From: Toxorhynchites rutilus septentrionalis
Lineage: Eukaryota > Arthropoda > Insecta > Diptera > Culicidae
Reading direction: 5' to 3'
Length of the DNA stretch: 64,000 nucleotides
NCBI RefSeq assembly: GCF_029784135.1
Contig: NC_073746.1
Coordinates: 8,837,380 to 8,901,379, forward strand
Shown: one piece after another, positions 55,701 to 64,000 of the stretch
Position numbering within the stretch: the first letter of the stretch is position 1
Layout of the letters: the number at the start of each line of letters is the position of its first letter
Notes under the pieces: generated by a model
What the model was told of the DNA's origin: nothing
Databases searched by the model: none
Seen by the model: only the letters and a program-made list of their open reading frames with translations
Position numbers and translations under genes: made by a program

Positions 55701-56719
55701 ATTGGAAGCCATCACCGGTTGTACTTTATTTTATTTCCAACGTTCCCACCCGAAAAACTTCACTTCTGTCCAAGTGGCACTTGAAACAGGGGGCCGAGAG
55801 AAGTGAGGGAGGGCTGGGTAAGGGTGTACTAACAAAAATGAAAGCAAAAACTTTCGACGTCTGTCAGTGTTTGGATGTGCCGGCTGCGGGAGAGGAGAAC
55901 TGTCATGAGGAGTTACGTTATTTGACAGCTGAGTGATAACAGCTCGGCGTGTTGCAAAAAAGGATGATATAAACAGCCACTCGGATGCGAAACTTTGAAT
56001 TCAGCATTGAAATGTACAAAAAAAGGCCTTGGTTGGTGAGAGTGAATCTTAAAATCACCCTGCCCCGGAACAGATGATCCTTTAGGATAAATTTAGCTGG
56101 CATATGTGCAAGTATTCGTCATCCTAAGAGATGATATTTTCTGTTTCCACCAAAGGGTAGCAGAGCTGAATAATATATTTCGTTGAACATCCCTTCCCGC
56201 ACAAAACATTTATTCGTCGCAAATTTAATAAACGTTGAATTTGTGTCAATCAAACTTAATTAATGCAAATTTCAATAAGCCCTAATCGCCCCCATCACGC
56301 GTACGAGGTGAACAAAACCCAGCGGCATTAATTCAACACGTTCTGTAGTCGTCTATCGAATACTGTGACTGTTTTCAGGCTGGGTACAACATAATTTGAA
56401 AAGCAGGCACCAGGATAATAGGATAAAATTATATATTCAAAAAATATTTTATGTTAGCAATTTTCATTATCAATCCTCCATACAGTCATTTGTATACTGT
56501 CTTTTCCTAAGGCACAAACATGTTTCACCGAGAGCGACGGAAGCAGATACCGAAACGTACCAACCATTGTAATTTGTCGGGAAAACGGAGCATGAGCATG
56601 GCATTTGGATGTGGCTAAACCTCAGATCAGTTATAAATTTCGAATATGTGTATTTTTCAAACCATTCTTTCAATCGAAACATTTTCTGATAATGAAACAC
56701 AGGTAATAACAACACTACA
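52721..56719. other. no gene recognised
   Basis: About 4 kb with few visible repeats apart from GATGAT microsatellites near 53,215 and 53,818. Frames are short. A/T-rich motifs around 56,240-56,275 (CTTAATTAATGCAAATTTC) could be regulatory but are unproven. It is plausibly host intronic or intergenic DNA. Confidence 0.5.
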
Positions 56720-57060
56720 ATATGGCGCGGTTTGGTCGAAACCACCCCGAATGGAACATTTGAACTGATTGAGAACTAAAGATGGCCTACGAATAAGAAA
56801 CTTATTGTAATTCATGTGAAATTGACGTTACTTTTGTAAAGGAGTGAGAGTTTTTCCATCAGGTTCTATACTTATGAAATACTGGAATTTTAGTTTTTTT
56901 TAATGTTTCGCGCCTGAACATAACAATAAAGTTCAAATGGCCAGTCTTATAACTGAAGACAATTATTGTATTCTACACTTTATACTTCTATTCAACCGAC
57001 TTGTCACATATCTCTGGAAATTCACAAAAATGAAGTAGTTCTATAGTTCTACATTGGAAT
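56720..57060 (+). repeat. Tc1 3' end (repeat R, copy b)
   Basis: It begins with the codons for ETTPNGTFELIEN and a stop and continues with about 300 bp shared with 31,010-31,335. Only the terminal part of the element is left. Confidence 0.7.
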
Positions 57061-57833
57061 GTTCTGTGTTTTAAATTTAAATTTATGTTTGAGTGTTTTT
57101 CGCGGCACAAAAACATGTAGCGTAATTTTTTCTTGAATCGAATTTTTTCTTGAAGGATCGCGCGAAAAAAAAAATTGTTTTTTGGCCTTTGGGAATTTTA
57201 AATTTATTTTGAGTTTAGTGACCCATTACTGCTCTAATATTTTTTTAAATTTTGTTTTTCATTTGTCTAAATTTTGTCGGTATATTTGGATGTCTGTTGG
57301 AATATCCAAAAAAAAAGTACGGTTGCGCGTGAACAAGCAATCTAATGGAAGTTCACACAGTCACAAGGGCATGTTTTGTTCACATTATGCTTCGTGGGAT
57401 TATTATAATAGATTTCTGGTACACAAAAAATTGGAGAACTGTCAACGCATGAATAGGGATATAAAGTTGCAAAGAAGTCATGTGCTTAAGATACGGACAG
57501 TTTTTGTTAGATTTTCTCATTCTAAAATAATCGAGTAACATTTCGAACGCTTAAGGCATTTGTTGCAAAAACAGATCCAAACATTAAGCATAGGTATTAT
57601 TTGGTTGATATTCTTAATAAATTAGTTCAATATGCTGTTAAGCCTTCTGTCGGTACCTATATTATTGAAAACATAAAAAATCATCGAATGAGATTGTTTT
57701 TCAGTTGAAGCGAATAAGAATCGAACTTCGGACACTATTTATATAAAAAAAAACAAATTTCGGACAGAGGTAATTCGAATTTCGGACACTCTGTTTAAAT
57801 AATGGTTTCTTGTGGTTTTAGGCTCAATTTATA
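57061..57833. other. no gene recognised
   Basis: A 118-codon plus-strand frame (57,182-57,538) has no recognisable domain and lies in A/T-rich DNA. Repeated TTCGGACA boxes occur at 57,720-57,790. Confidence 0.4.
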
Positions 57834-59383
57834 CACTCTGTCCAACTTCTATAAGACCACCCTGAAATTATTTCGTTTCGACACAAACAGTTAGAATTTC
57901 TACAAGATACATTCATACATTGTAGAATGCTTATAATAAAGTATATTTAACGTCAATTTCGTTCATGAGAATAGTTTGTTTATTTATTGTTTTTAAATAT
58001 CATGATTTCAGCTGTCCAGTTTCTATAACACCATTTCGAATTTCATAAGGATTATCAATGAAATATTCAAAATTATTGATTTACATGTCAATAATTAGCA
58101 AACCTGCCATTTCGGCTAATAACCTGGAAAATTCATGTTGGAATACTTTTTACCAAATTCTGCTGAACGGATTTCTCGATAGTTTTATTTTTTTCCGAAA
58201 TTGCGAACTTGAGCTTTTCAATCGTGGTGTCCCGCTTCCCTTCAGTGTAGATACGGCGTACATGAATCCCCCTAAGATTTTCAACAGGATTCAAGTCTGG
58301 AGAGCCAGCCAGTCAGTCCAAAAAATATATTTTTGGTCCCTAATCCATTGTTTAGTTTCCCTGCTGGTATGACTAGTAGCATTATTTTGCTGGAATGTGA
58401 CGATATCCTCGCAAAAACGATAGAAGATACGATTTCAGAACATGTATGTAATCCTTGAATGATGTGAAAGCTATCTTGAGCTTTCCAGTTGCACAGAATC
58501 CCACCCAAACCTAGCACGAGCCTCCACCAAAATTCCTGGTTGAAAAATACTGTTCCTTCTTCCGTAAATCATGCCAATACCCGTTGAAACTATCAGGATC
58601 ATCCAAATTGAACTTTTTTTCGTCACTGAAGATAACCTAGCGAAGTTAAAATTGAGGAACTTTTCGTTATGGTATATAGCAAAATGTATTCTTTTGAAAA
58701 CGTTCTTTGTCACAACATACCATGTCCCACTGTCGGTTAATGTGAGCTTTGGCAAAAAAGACGTCTTTCGATGTAAGATGGTGTAAGAATAAGAGTTTTA
58801 ACCATTTTAGCCCTCTTTATGTAAGGACTTTTTACCAAAATTTGACGAATTGTCTTCCATGAAACATCTAATTGTAGAGATTGCATTATTTGCATAAGCC
58901 GTTTTGAAGTATTCGAAACCGTTCTAATTATTTCCCGCTTATCCCGGACGGAGAGCTTCGATTTACGTGGAGCTTTCTTCTTTTTACCGTATCCTTGAGG
59001 ATTCGTCAAATAATTGAGAACTACTTGATGGGATCGTCCAATCCGACGAGCAATTCCTCTAATTCCAACATTTGCTTGGTGAAATGTATCGATTTGTCCT
59101 TTTTCCCTATCCGTGAGCACGTTTACTTTCGGAATTTTCTAGATTTATTAATCAAACTAACTAAAAACAACGGAAAACGTAACTGGATTTATAGAAACTT
59201 TCCACTTGAAAAATACAAAAACATTTGTTTACGCTCAACGCTTGCAAACACACATATGAAAATCATGCAGTGTATGATGGTTACCAATACAAATACCTTA
59301 GAATATAAATTGAAGTGTTGTTTGTTTACAATGACACAAAGCAGCAAGATCATACCCTGGTCTTATAGAAGTTGGACAGAGTG
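57834..59383 (-). mobile_element. Tc3-like element, full length, decayed
   Basis: Matching inverted ends of about 26 bp, starting CACTCTGTCCAACTTCTATA, are flanked by TA at 57832-57833 and 59384-59385. At 1550 bp it is the expected size for a Tc1/Tc3-type element. It encodes one transposase pseudogene on the minus strand. Confidence 0.92.
58020..59120 (-). pseudogene. Tc3-like transposase, decayed
   Basis: The N-terminus is intact: LTDREKGQIDTFHQANVGIR with IARRIGRSHQVVLNYL is the first HTH, and KLSVRDKREIIRTV begins the second, as in Tc3-type proteins. Further on are the first aspartate block (FSDEKKF), [19 protein letters not shown], and the second block as QQNNATSHTSRE, where the expected aspartate (QQDNA) reads asparagine. 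Stops and frame changes occur after about 58,740. The Asn replacement alone would abolish catalysis. Confidence 0.8.
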
Positions 59384-60198
59384 TATTTCTGTACAATCAT
59401 TAATGCAATAAAATGATCAAACATCCGAAAATAACCTTCCATGCGTACACAAATGTCTTAAAAATTGTCTACAACCATTGATGCCCGGTAAACTTGTAAT
59501 AGAACTTTTACCACTTGTTTCTTTTAATTAACTTGAATTAATTTTGAACAACCTCTTTTATGGTATTTGCAAACATTTACCTCATTCCCTATTTTCGCTC
59601 AAAATGTTTGGCGGAACATCATCTTTGTAGCTTTATGTGTTCAAAAACTACCGTTCTGAATCATATTTCAAACACTCTGCAATAACAACTTGAAAAGCTT
59701 AATGCCCTGATGATATAACTAATGGGTTACTCTGAATAATCAATTGTGATATCAATTTTATGGTAATATAACCAGGGCATTAAGCATTTCAAATTATTAT
59801 TGCAAAGTGTCCGAAATATGATTCAGAACGGTATTTAACATATTGTAAGGGTTATATTGGTTCAATGATAATCGTGTATTCGAATCCAAGTTATTTGTTG
59901 TTCAAAGTATTAAAATAATTGAAGGATTTTCACAGGTTCATAGTTTCATCTATTTTGTCATTATCTTGATGTACCAATTTCGCTTTATTAATTCTTGAAT
60001 TTGCAGCTTTTTTTCCCTTTTTCATTTCTTCAAGTTTTTCTCTCTGCTTCATTCGTTCTTTCTGCTTCCTCAACTTAACCAATATTTGGATTTCTTTTTC
60101 TTCCCGTTTCAACGCAAGTTTCTTTTCCTTTCCTCAAGTTTTTTTGTGTTCCGTCATTTCAATCAACTTCTTCGCAGGTTCTACTTCTTTATACAACA
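59384..60198. repeat. fold-back MITE at 59,651-59,833 and unassigned flanks
   Basis: ACCGTTCTGAATCATATTTC at 59,651 pairs with GAAATATGATTCAGAACGGT ending at 59,833, and the arms extend about 60 bp to GCCCTG/CAGGGC. No target duplication was established. The rest (a lysine- and glutamate-rich minus-strand frame at 59,930-60,112) looks like low complexity. Confidence 0.7.
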
Positions 60199-60807
60199 CT
60201 AGCTGACCCGGCAAACTTCGTCTCACCCAAAATTAATTTTTCGTTCTCAAATCCATGTTTTCTTACTAAGCGCTGTTCATGGGTCCAATCGCAGAATTGT
60301 TCAATGATTGAACTTCTAATCTACCCTCCTTTTATCTCTACCTTTTACTATAAAATTCCTAGTACTTGTACCAAAACTCGTCATTACAATATCAGATTAT
60401 TTTCAGACACAATTCTCTTTCAAGATTTTTCAACCACTTGCAAATAACATGTTTTTCCGTTACATGGAATAAATGTTTTATACAGAAAATATGATAGAAT
60501 AAAGACAGCCCTAAATCGGACATTTCCTCTCTCGAGTTTTGCTCTTATCAATACATTCAGCGACCCATTTTTATTTATATAGACGATATAGGAGTGCGTT
60601 TTATCACATTAAAATCCATTTCCAATCCGAAGATCAATTTCGTTAGCGCAAACATCAAATCGACTATAAGCGATTGTCAATATGTAATTGTAGAATCTAT
60701 GCGAATTGAATTTTCCCATTTTCCTTCAGAGTTTTCCGAAAATTTTCAATTGTCATGTTTGGAGAATCAAACAGACAGACAGACAGATATCCATTTTTAT
60801 ATATAGA
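60199..60807 (-). mobile_element. non-autonomous Helitron, copy 4
   Basis: The minus strand starts TCTATATATAAAAATGG at 60807 and ends CCGGGTCAGCTAG at 60199. A second Helitron-like start (TCTATATAAATAAAAATGG) lies internally at about 60,585, so this may be two joined Helitrons. The internal motifs match copy 3. Confidence 0.75.
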
Positions 60808-60814
60808 TTAAAAA

Positions 60815-61391
60815 TTATAGGAGGTTGTATCGAAGACACGAATGTTGACGTAGAACTACGCTGTTATTTTATTCAAATCGCTTCGAAAATCATTTTAGAA
60901 TGCTGCGAAATTTTAGAAATAAGTGTTTAGTAGAATGGCAATACTTGCAAGTATCGAATATCATGCTACAGGTTATTTCGTATTATCTCAGTGGAATCGC
61001 ACCTCTAGACATCGTTCGTACAACGTAAACTATGCAGCGTCACACAAGCGTTCAGCATATCATTCATACAGAGCCATACATTGGTGGCTTAAGGCGACTA
61101 AGAATATAGACACTTCTCATCATTTTATGCTATTCGTGCTGATAATGCTATTGACCTCGAAAAAAGTTGCATTACCAGCACGACATTCACTATCGTTCAG
61201 CTTGATATTTCTCAAATGATTATATGGCGCACAACTTCAACGCCTGCTTCGCTATAGCGTCAGTTCGATGCATTGGTGTAATGTCATTACTCATACCCTA
61301 GCGCAAATATTCCTTTTCCGCTACTTCCCTCTTTGTTTACATTTTTAATCGCGGCTGCATAATTTGCACCACCAAACAATCGTCCATCATA
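60815..61391. repeat. dispersed repeat X, copy 2
   Basis: It matches 44,405-44,480 and 46,910-47,150 in order and is cut at the TA by the DD37E element. The match resumes after that element (TAGCATCAAAATA at 63,988). Confidence 0.6.
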
Positions 61392-61395
61392 AAGG

Positions 61396-62373
61396 GTGTG
61401 TCTGTCCTCTGTGCATTTTGATCTGTCCATGAAGCAGGATATCCATGGAACATCAGACTATCTTCGATCGAGGATCGTTCCAACGATCTTCGATGCAAAG
61501 TTTGGGGATATTAATTGTGATAATATGTACTTTACTGATGGGTCCTCTATGAATGAGTCCACAGGATTTGGAGTGTTCAACGAATTTTTCAGCACCTCAC
61601 ACAGTCTTCAGAATCCTTGCTCAGTGTATATTGCTGAATTGGCAGCGATACACTGGGCGTGGAGCGTCGCCTCACGACCTGTTGAACACTATTACATTGT
61701 AACGGATAGTCTTAGCTCTGTCGAAGCTATCCGTTCAGTGAGGCCGGAAAAGCACTCGCCGTACTTCCTTGAGAGAATACGAGAAATTTTGAGTGCTTTA
61801 TCCAGACGCTGTTATGTCATTACCTTTGTCTGGGTCCCTTCACATTGCTCAATTCCGGGTAATGAGAGGGCTGACTCATTAGCAAAGGTAGGTGCAATTG
61901 AAGGCGATATTTATCAGCGTCAAATCGCCTTCAATGAATTTTATTCTTTAGTCCGCAAAAATACCATAGTTAACTGGCAACGCAAATGGAACGAAGATGA
62001 ATTGGGCCGGTGGCTCCACTCGATTATCCCTAAGGTTAGCCTCAAACCATGGTTCAAAAGTCTGGACTTGAGTCGGGACTTTATTCGCACCTTCTCCCGA
62101 CTCATGTCCAATCACTGTTCGTTAGATGCGCTACTCTTTCGTATTAATCTTGCCGACAACAATCTTTGTGTTTGTGGCCAAGGTTACCACGACATCGAGC
62201 ACGTTGTTTGGTCGTGCGAGCTGTATCTTGTCGCCAGATCGAATTTAGTAGTCACCCTTCGGGCCCGAGGAAGGCAGCCCATGATGCCGGTGAGAGACGT
62301 GTTGGCTCGGTTAGACCTTGATTACATGTCCCAAATATATGTATTCCTTAAAGCTATCGATCTTCGTGTGTGA
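61396..62373 (+). pseudogene. I-type LINE ORF2 C-terminal fragment: RNase H and zinc motif
   Basis: The LINE part starts at 61403; the ATG at 61396 lies in transposon sequence. RNase H acidic residues are visible in YFTDGSSMN, IAELAAIHWAW, VTDSLSSVEAI and GNERADSLAK. A C-terminal CCHC-type motif follows (CVCGQGYHDIEHVVWSC). The frame is open to a natural stop at 62373, then a 3' UTR and a poly(A) tail. It is the same family as the LINE at 12961-17964 but clearly a different copy. It lacks endonuclease and RT. Confidence 0.9.
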
Positions 62374-62740
62374 TTGTCCTTACATCCTTAGTTTTTCCTT
62401 TTCCTTTTCCTTTGTGAGAGATCGGATCCCTTCTTAAGAATAAGATGAAATGTAAATACATATTAGATATAAGATAGGATTAAGAATTGAGTGTGATGAG
62501 TGTGATTGAGAGTGTGAGTGTGATCATTGTCAATATATCCTCATATCCCCTCCTTTTCCTGAAGAAAATATGTCACCCTTCTAAACTCGAGTCGACCGCG
62601 AGTAATCGGTTTCCTATATTATTAACATTAGAATTAAGGAAAAATGTTTATATACTAGTAACAATACAGTAAGGAGTTCGGCTCCTTTAAACCTATGTAA
62701 CTGAGCCTGTAAAAATAAACGATTTAAATAAAAAAAAAAA
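61403..62740 (+). mobile_element. 5'-truncated I-type LINE inserted in a DD37E TIR
   Basis: 1338 bp with a 3' poly(A) run at 62731-62740, flanked by a 12-bp target duplication, AAAGGGTGTGTC (61391-61402 and 62741-62752), which is itself the target A plus the first 11 bases of the DD37E terminal repeat. It shows the intact 3' end that is missing from the copy at 12961-17964. Confidence 0.92.
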
Positions 62741-62893
62741 AAAGGGTGTGTCACATCAAATTGCATCACGGAAAAAACGCTGTAGAAATTTAATTTTTAG
62801 GAATTATATCTTCAGCTTTCGCTTATAATCAGATAAGAGTGTATAGATCACGTTGGCCATGCTTCACTGTCAATTTTTCGTAAATTTGGAAAA

Positions 62894-63817
62894 ATGTCGT
62901 CGAACGAAAAGGAGCGTCGTGAATTAATCCTGCGCATTCATTTCGAGAATCCGGAGTTGTCACATCGGGACATCGGTAAGATGCTGGGAATCGTCCAATC
63001 CACGGTCAGCAGAGTACTAAAACGATACTTCGAGAACCTAACCATCGACCGGAAGGTGAAGAACGGCAAAAATGGGTGCTCCGTCAGTGAAAAAGAAAAC
63101 AAGCGCGTAATTAAGCAGTTTAGACGTGATCCGAGAAGTTCGGTCCGGGATGTCGCCAATAAGCTGAAATTGTCAAGTTCATTCGTCCAGCGGACCAAGC
63201 AGCGGGAGGGCCTGCGTACATACAAGGTTCAGAAGGCTCCTAACCGCGACGAAAGGCAAAACATGGTGGGGAAGACGCGAGCCCGGAAGCTGTACACCGA
63301 AATGCTGACGAAGCCGCATTGCCTGGTAATGGACGACGAAACCTACGTCACAGCGAACTTTCGTCAGCTGCCGGGCCTGTTGTTCTTCACCGCAGAGGAC
63401 AAATTCAGCGTTCCGGAGGAGATTCGCAAGCAGAAACTATCCAAGTTTGCCAAAAAGTACATGGTGTGGCAAGCGATCTGCTCTTGCGGAAAGCGGAGCG
63501 CCCCCTTCGTAATGACCGGCACGGTAAACGGGCAGGTTTACCTTAAGGAGTACCTACAGAAGCGCTTACTACCACTATTGAAGCAGCACGAGGGCCCGAC
63601 CATCTTCTGGCCGGTTTCGCTTCGTGCCAAAGGAAATGAACCCGCCCAACGCGCCGGAGCTTCGCCCAATAGAGAAATATTGGGCGATTATGAAGCAGGC
63701 CCTCCGGAAGAACCCAAAAGTTGTCAAATCGGAGGCGGACTTGGATTTGATTTGGATGGATTTCTGTTCAAAAAAAACTACAACCTGACGTTGTACAGAA
63801 CCTTATGGACGGGGTAA
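62894..63817 (+). pseudogene. DD37E transposase, copy 3, frameshifted core
   Basis: It opens MSSNEKERRELI and stays in frame through both HTH regions, MDDETYVTANF (first aspartate block) and KYMVWQAICSCGKRSA up to GPTIFWP. There 55 bp present in copy 1 are missing between two CTTCGTGCCA repeats, with one more base lost nearby. The second aspartate block is therefore destroyed and the remaining residues to 63817 are largely out of frame. Unlike copy 1 it has no nonsense codons, so the N-terminal DNA-binding half is intact. Confidence 0.9.
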
Positions 63818-64000
63818 AGAGGAAGGTGTGAGCATACGGGCTTGGGCTCGAAGTATGAATAAAAAGAAAATGCCAAAAGTTGTTTAATAGATTTTATTTT
63901 ACTGTCTAAAATTTTCAAAAGGATCGGTCTACTGGGCGAATTTCTACAGCGTTTTTTCCGTGATGCAATTTGATGTGACACACCCTTTAGCATCAAAATA

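Larger units (their letters stand above)
61392..63987 (+). mobile_element. DD37E element copy 3, left TIR split by a LINE
   Basis: Left end AAGGGTGTGTC at 61392-61402, right end CACACCCTT at 63987, TA duplications at 61390-61391 and 63988-63989. After the first 11 bases comes a LINE fragment (61403-62740), and the TIR resumes at 62741-62752 with a repeated AAAGGGTGTGTC. Without the LINE it is about 1246 bp, shorter than copy 1 by the shared 55-bp deletion. Confidence 0.92.

Noticed and set aside
58058..58372. 104-codon plus-strand frame
   Set aside because: Antisense shadow of the Tc3-like transposase pseudogene.
59930..60112. Lys/Glu-rich 60-codon frame
   Set aside because: Low-complexity composition beside a Helitron, with no support as a gene.

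Overview
The window looks like transposon-packed intergenic or intronic DNA from a culicine mosquito, most likely Aedes. The reasons are three copies of a Tc1/mariner-type element whose transposase has a DD37E-type spacing (a type known from mosquitoes), tRNA-headed SINEs with GAA tails, short Helitrons starting TCTATATATA, I-type and RTE-type LINEs, Ty3/gypsy elements, and no host exon that I can recognise. The species call is inference. No host protein-coding gene, true tRNA or rRNA gene can be supported.

Positions 1-19,133 are one nested stack. The oldest layer is a plus-strand Ty3/gypsy element with an env gene (gypsy-2, pieces from 8,698 to about 18,597). It was hit by a DD37E element (8,196-8,695 is its right part), a SINE, an internally deleted mariner that itself holds a SINE, a Helitron and an I-type LINE. 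Its remnant 3' LTR is interrupted by a further repeat that itself holds a TTAA-flanked MITE. The DD37E copy was split by a second, minus-strand gypsy element (gypsy-1, 1-8,195), which then took a DD37E insertion in its reverse transcriptase and a SINE in gag. Most junctions can be read to the base through target-site duplications. Gypsy-1 keeps a canonical A AAA AAC slippery heptamer between gag and pro-pol, a tRNA-Lys-type primer-binding site, and an LTR with TATA box and poly(A) signal.

Positions 19,134-38,000 are sparser. They hold a 54-bp TIR-to-TIR micro-element, a decayed Tc1, a roughly 910-bp ACTAAT hexanucleotide array abutting fold-back repeats, a DD41D element, Tc1 remnants split by a roughly 1-kb palindrome, a TA microsatellite and a second fold-back region.

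Positions 38,000-52,700 hold two closely similar DD41D elements, one carrying a Helitron and the other sitting inside one. They also hold a minisatellite split by a SINE, a candidate solo LTR, Tc1 and DD41D debris, and a 5'-truncated RTE-like LINE with a 14-bp target duplication. Positions 52,700-64,000 hold Tc1 tails, a full-length but decayed Tc3-like element, a fold-back MITE, a Helitron and a third DD37E element. The left TIR of that DD37E element is split by a truncated I-type LINE, and a related repeat at 47,146 preserves what looks like its empty target site.

No new gene system is apparent. The value of the window is a base-resolved insertion chronology, plus two DD37E copies that share the same 55-bp catalytic-core deletion.
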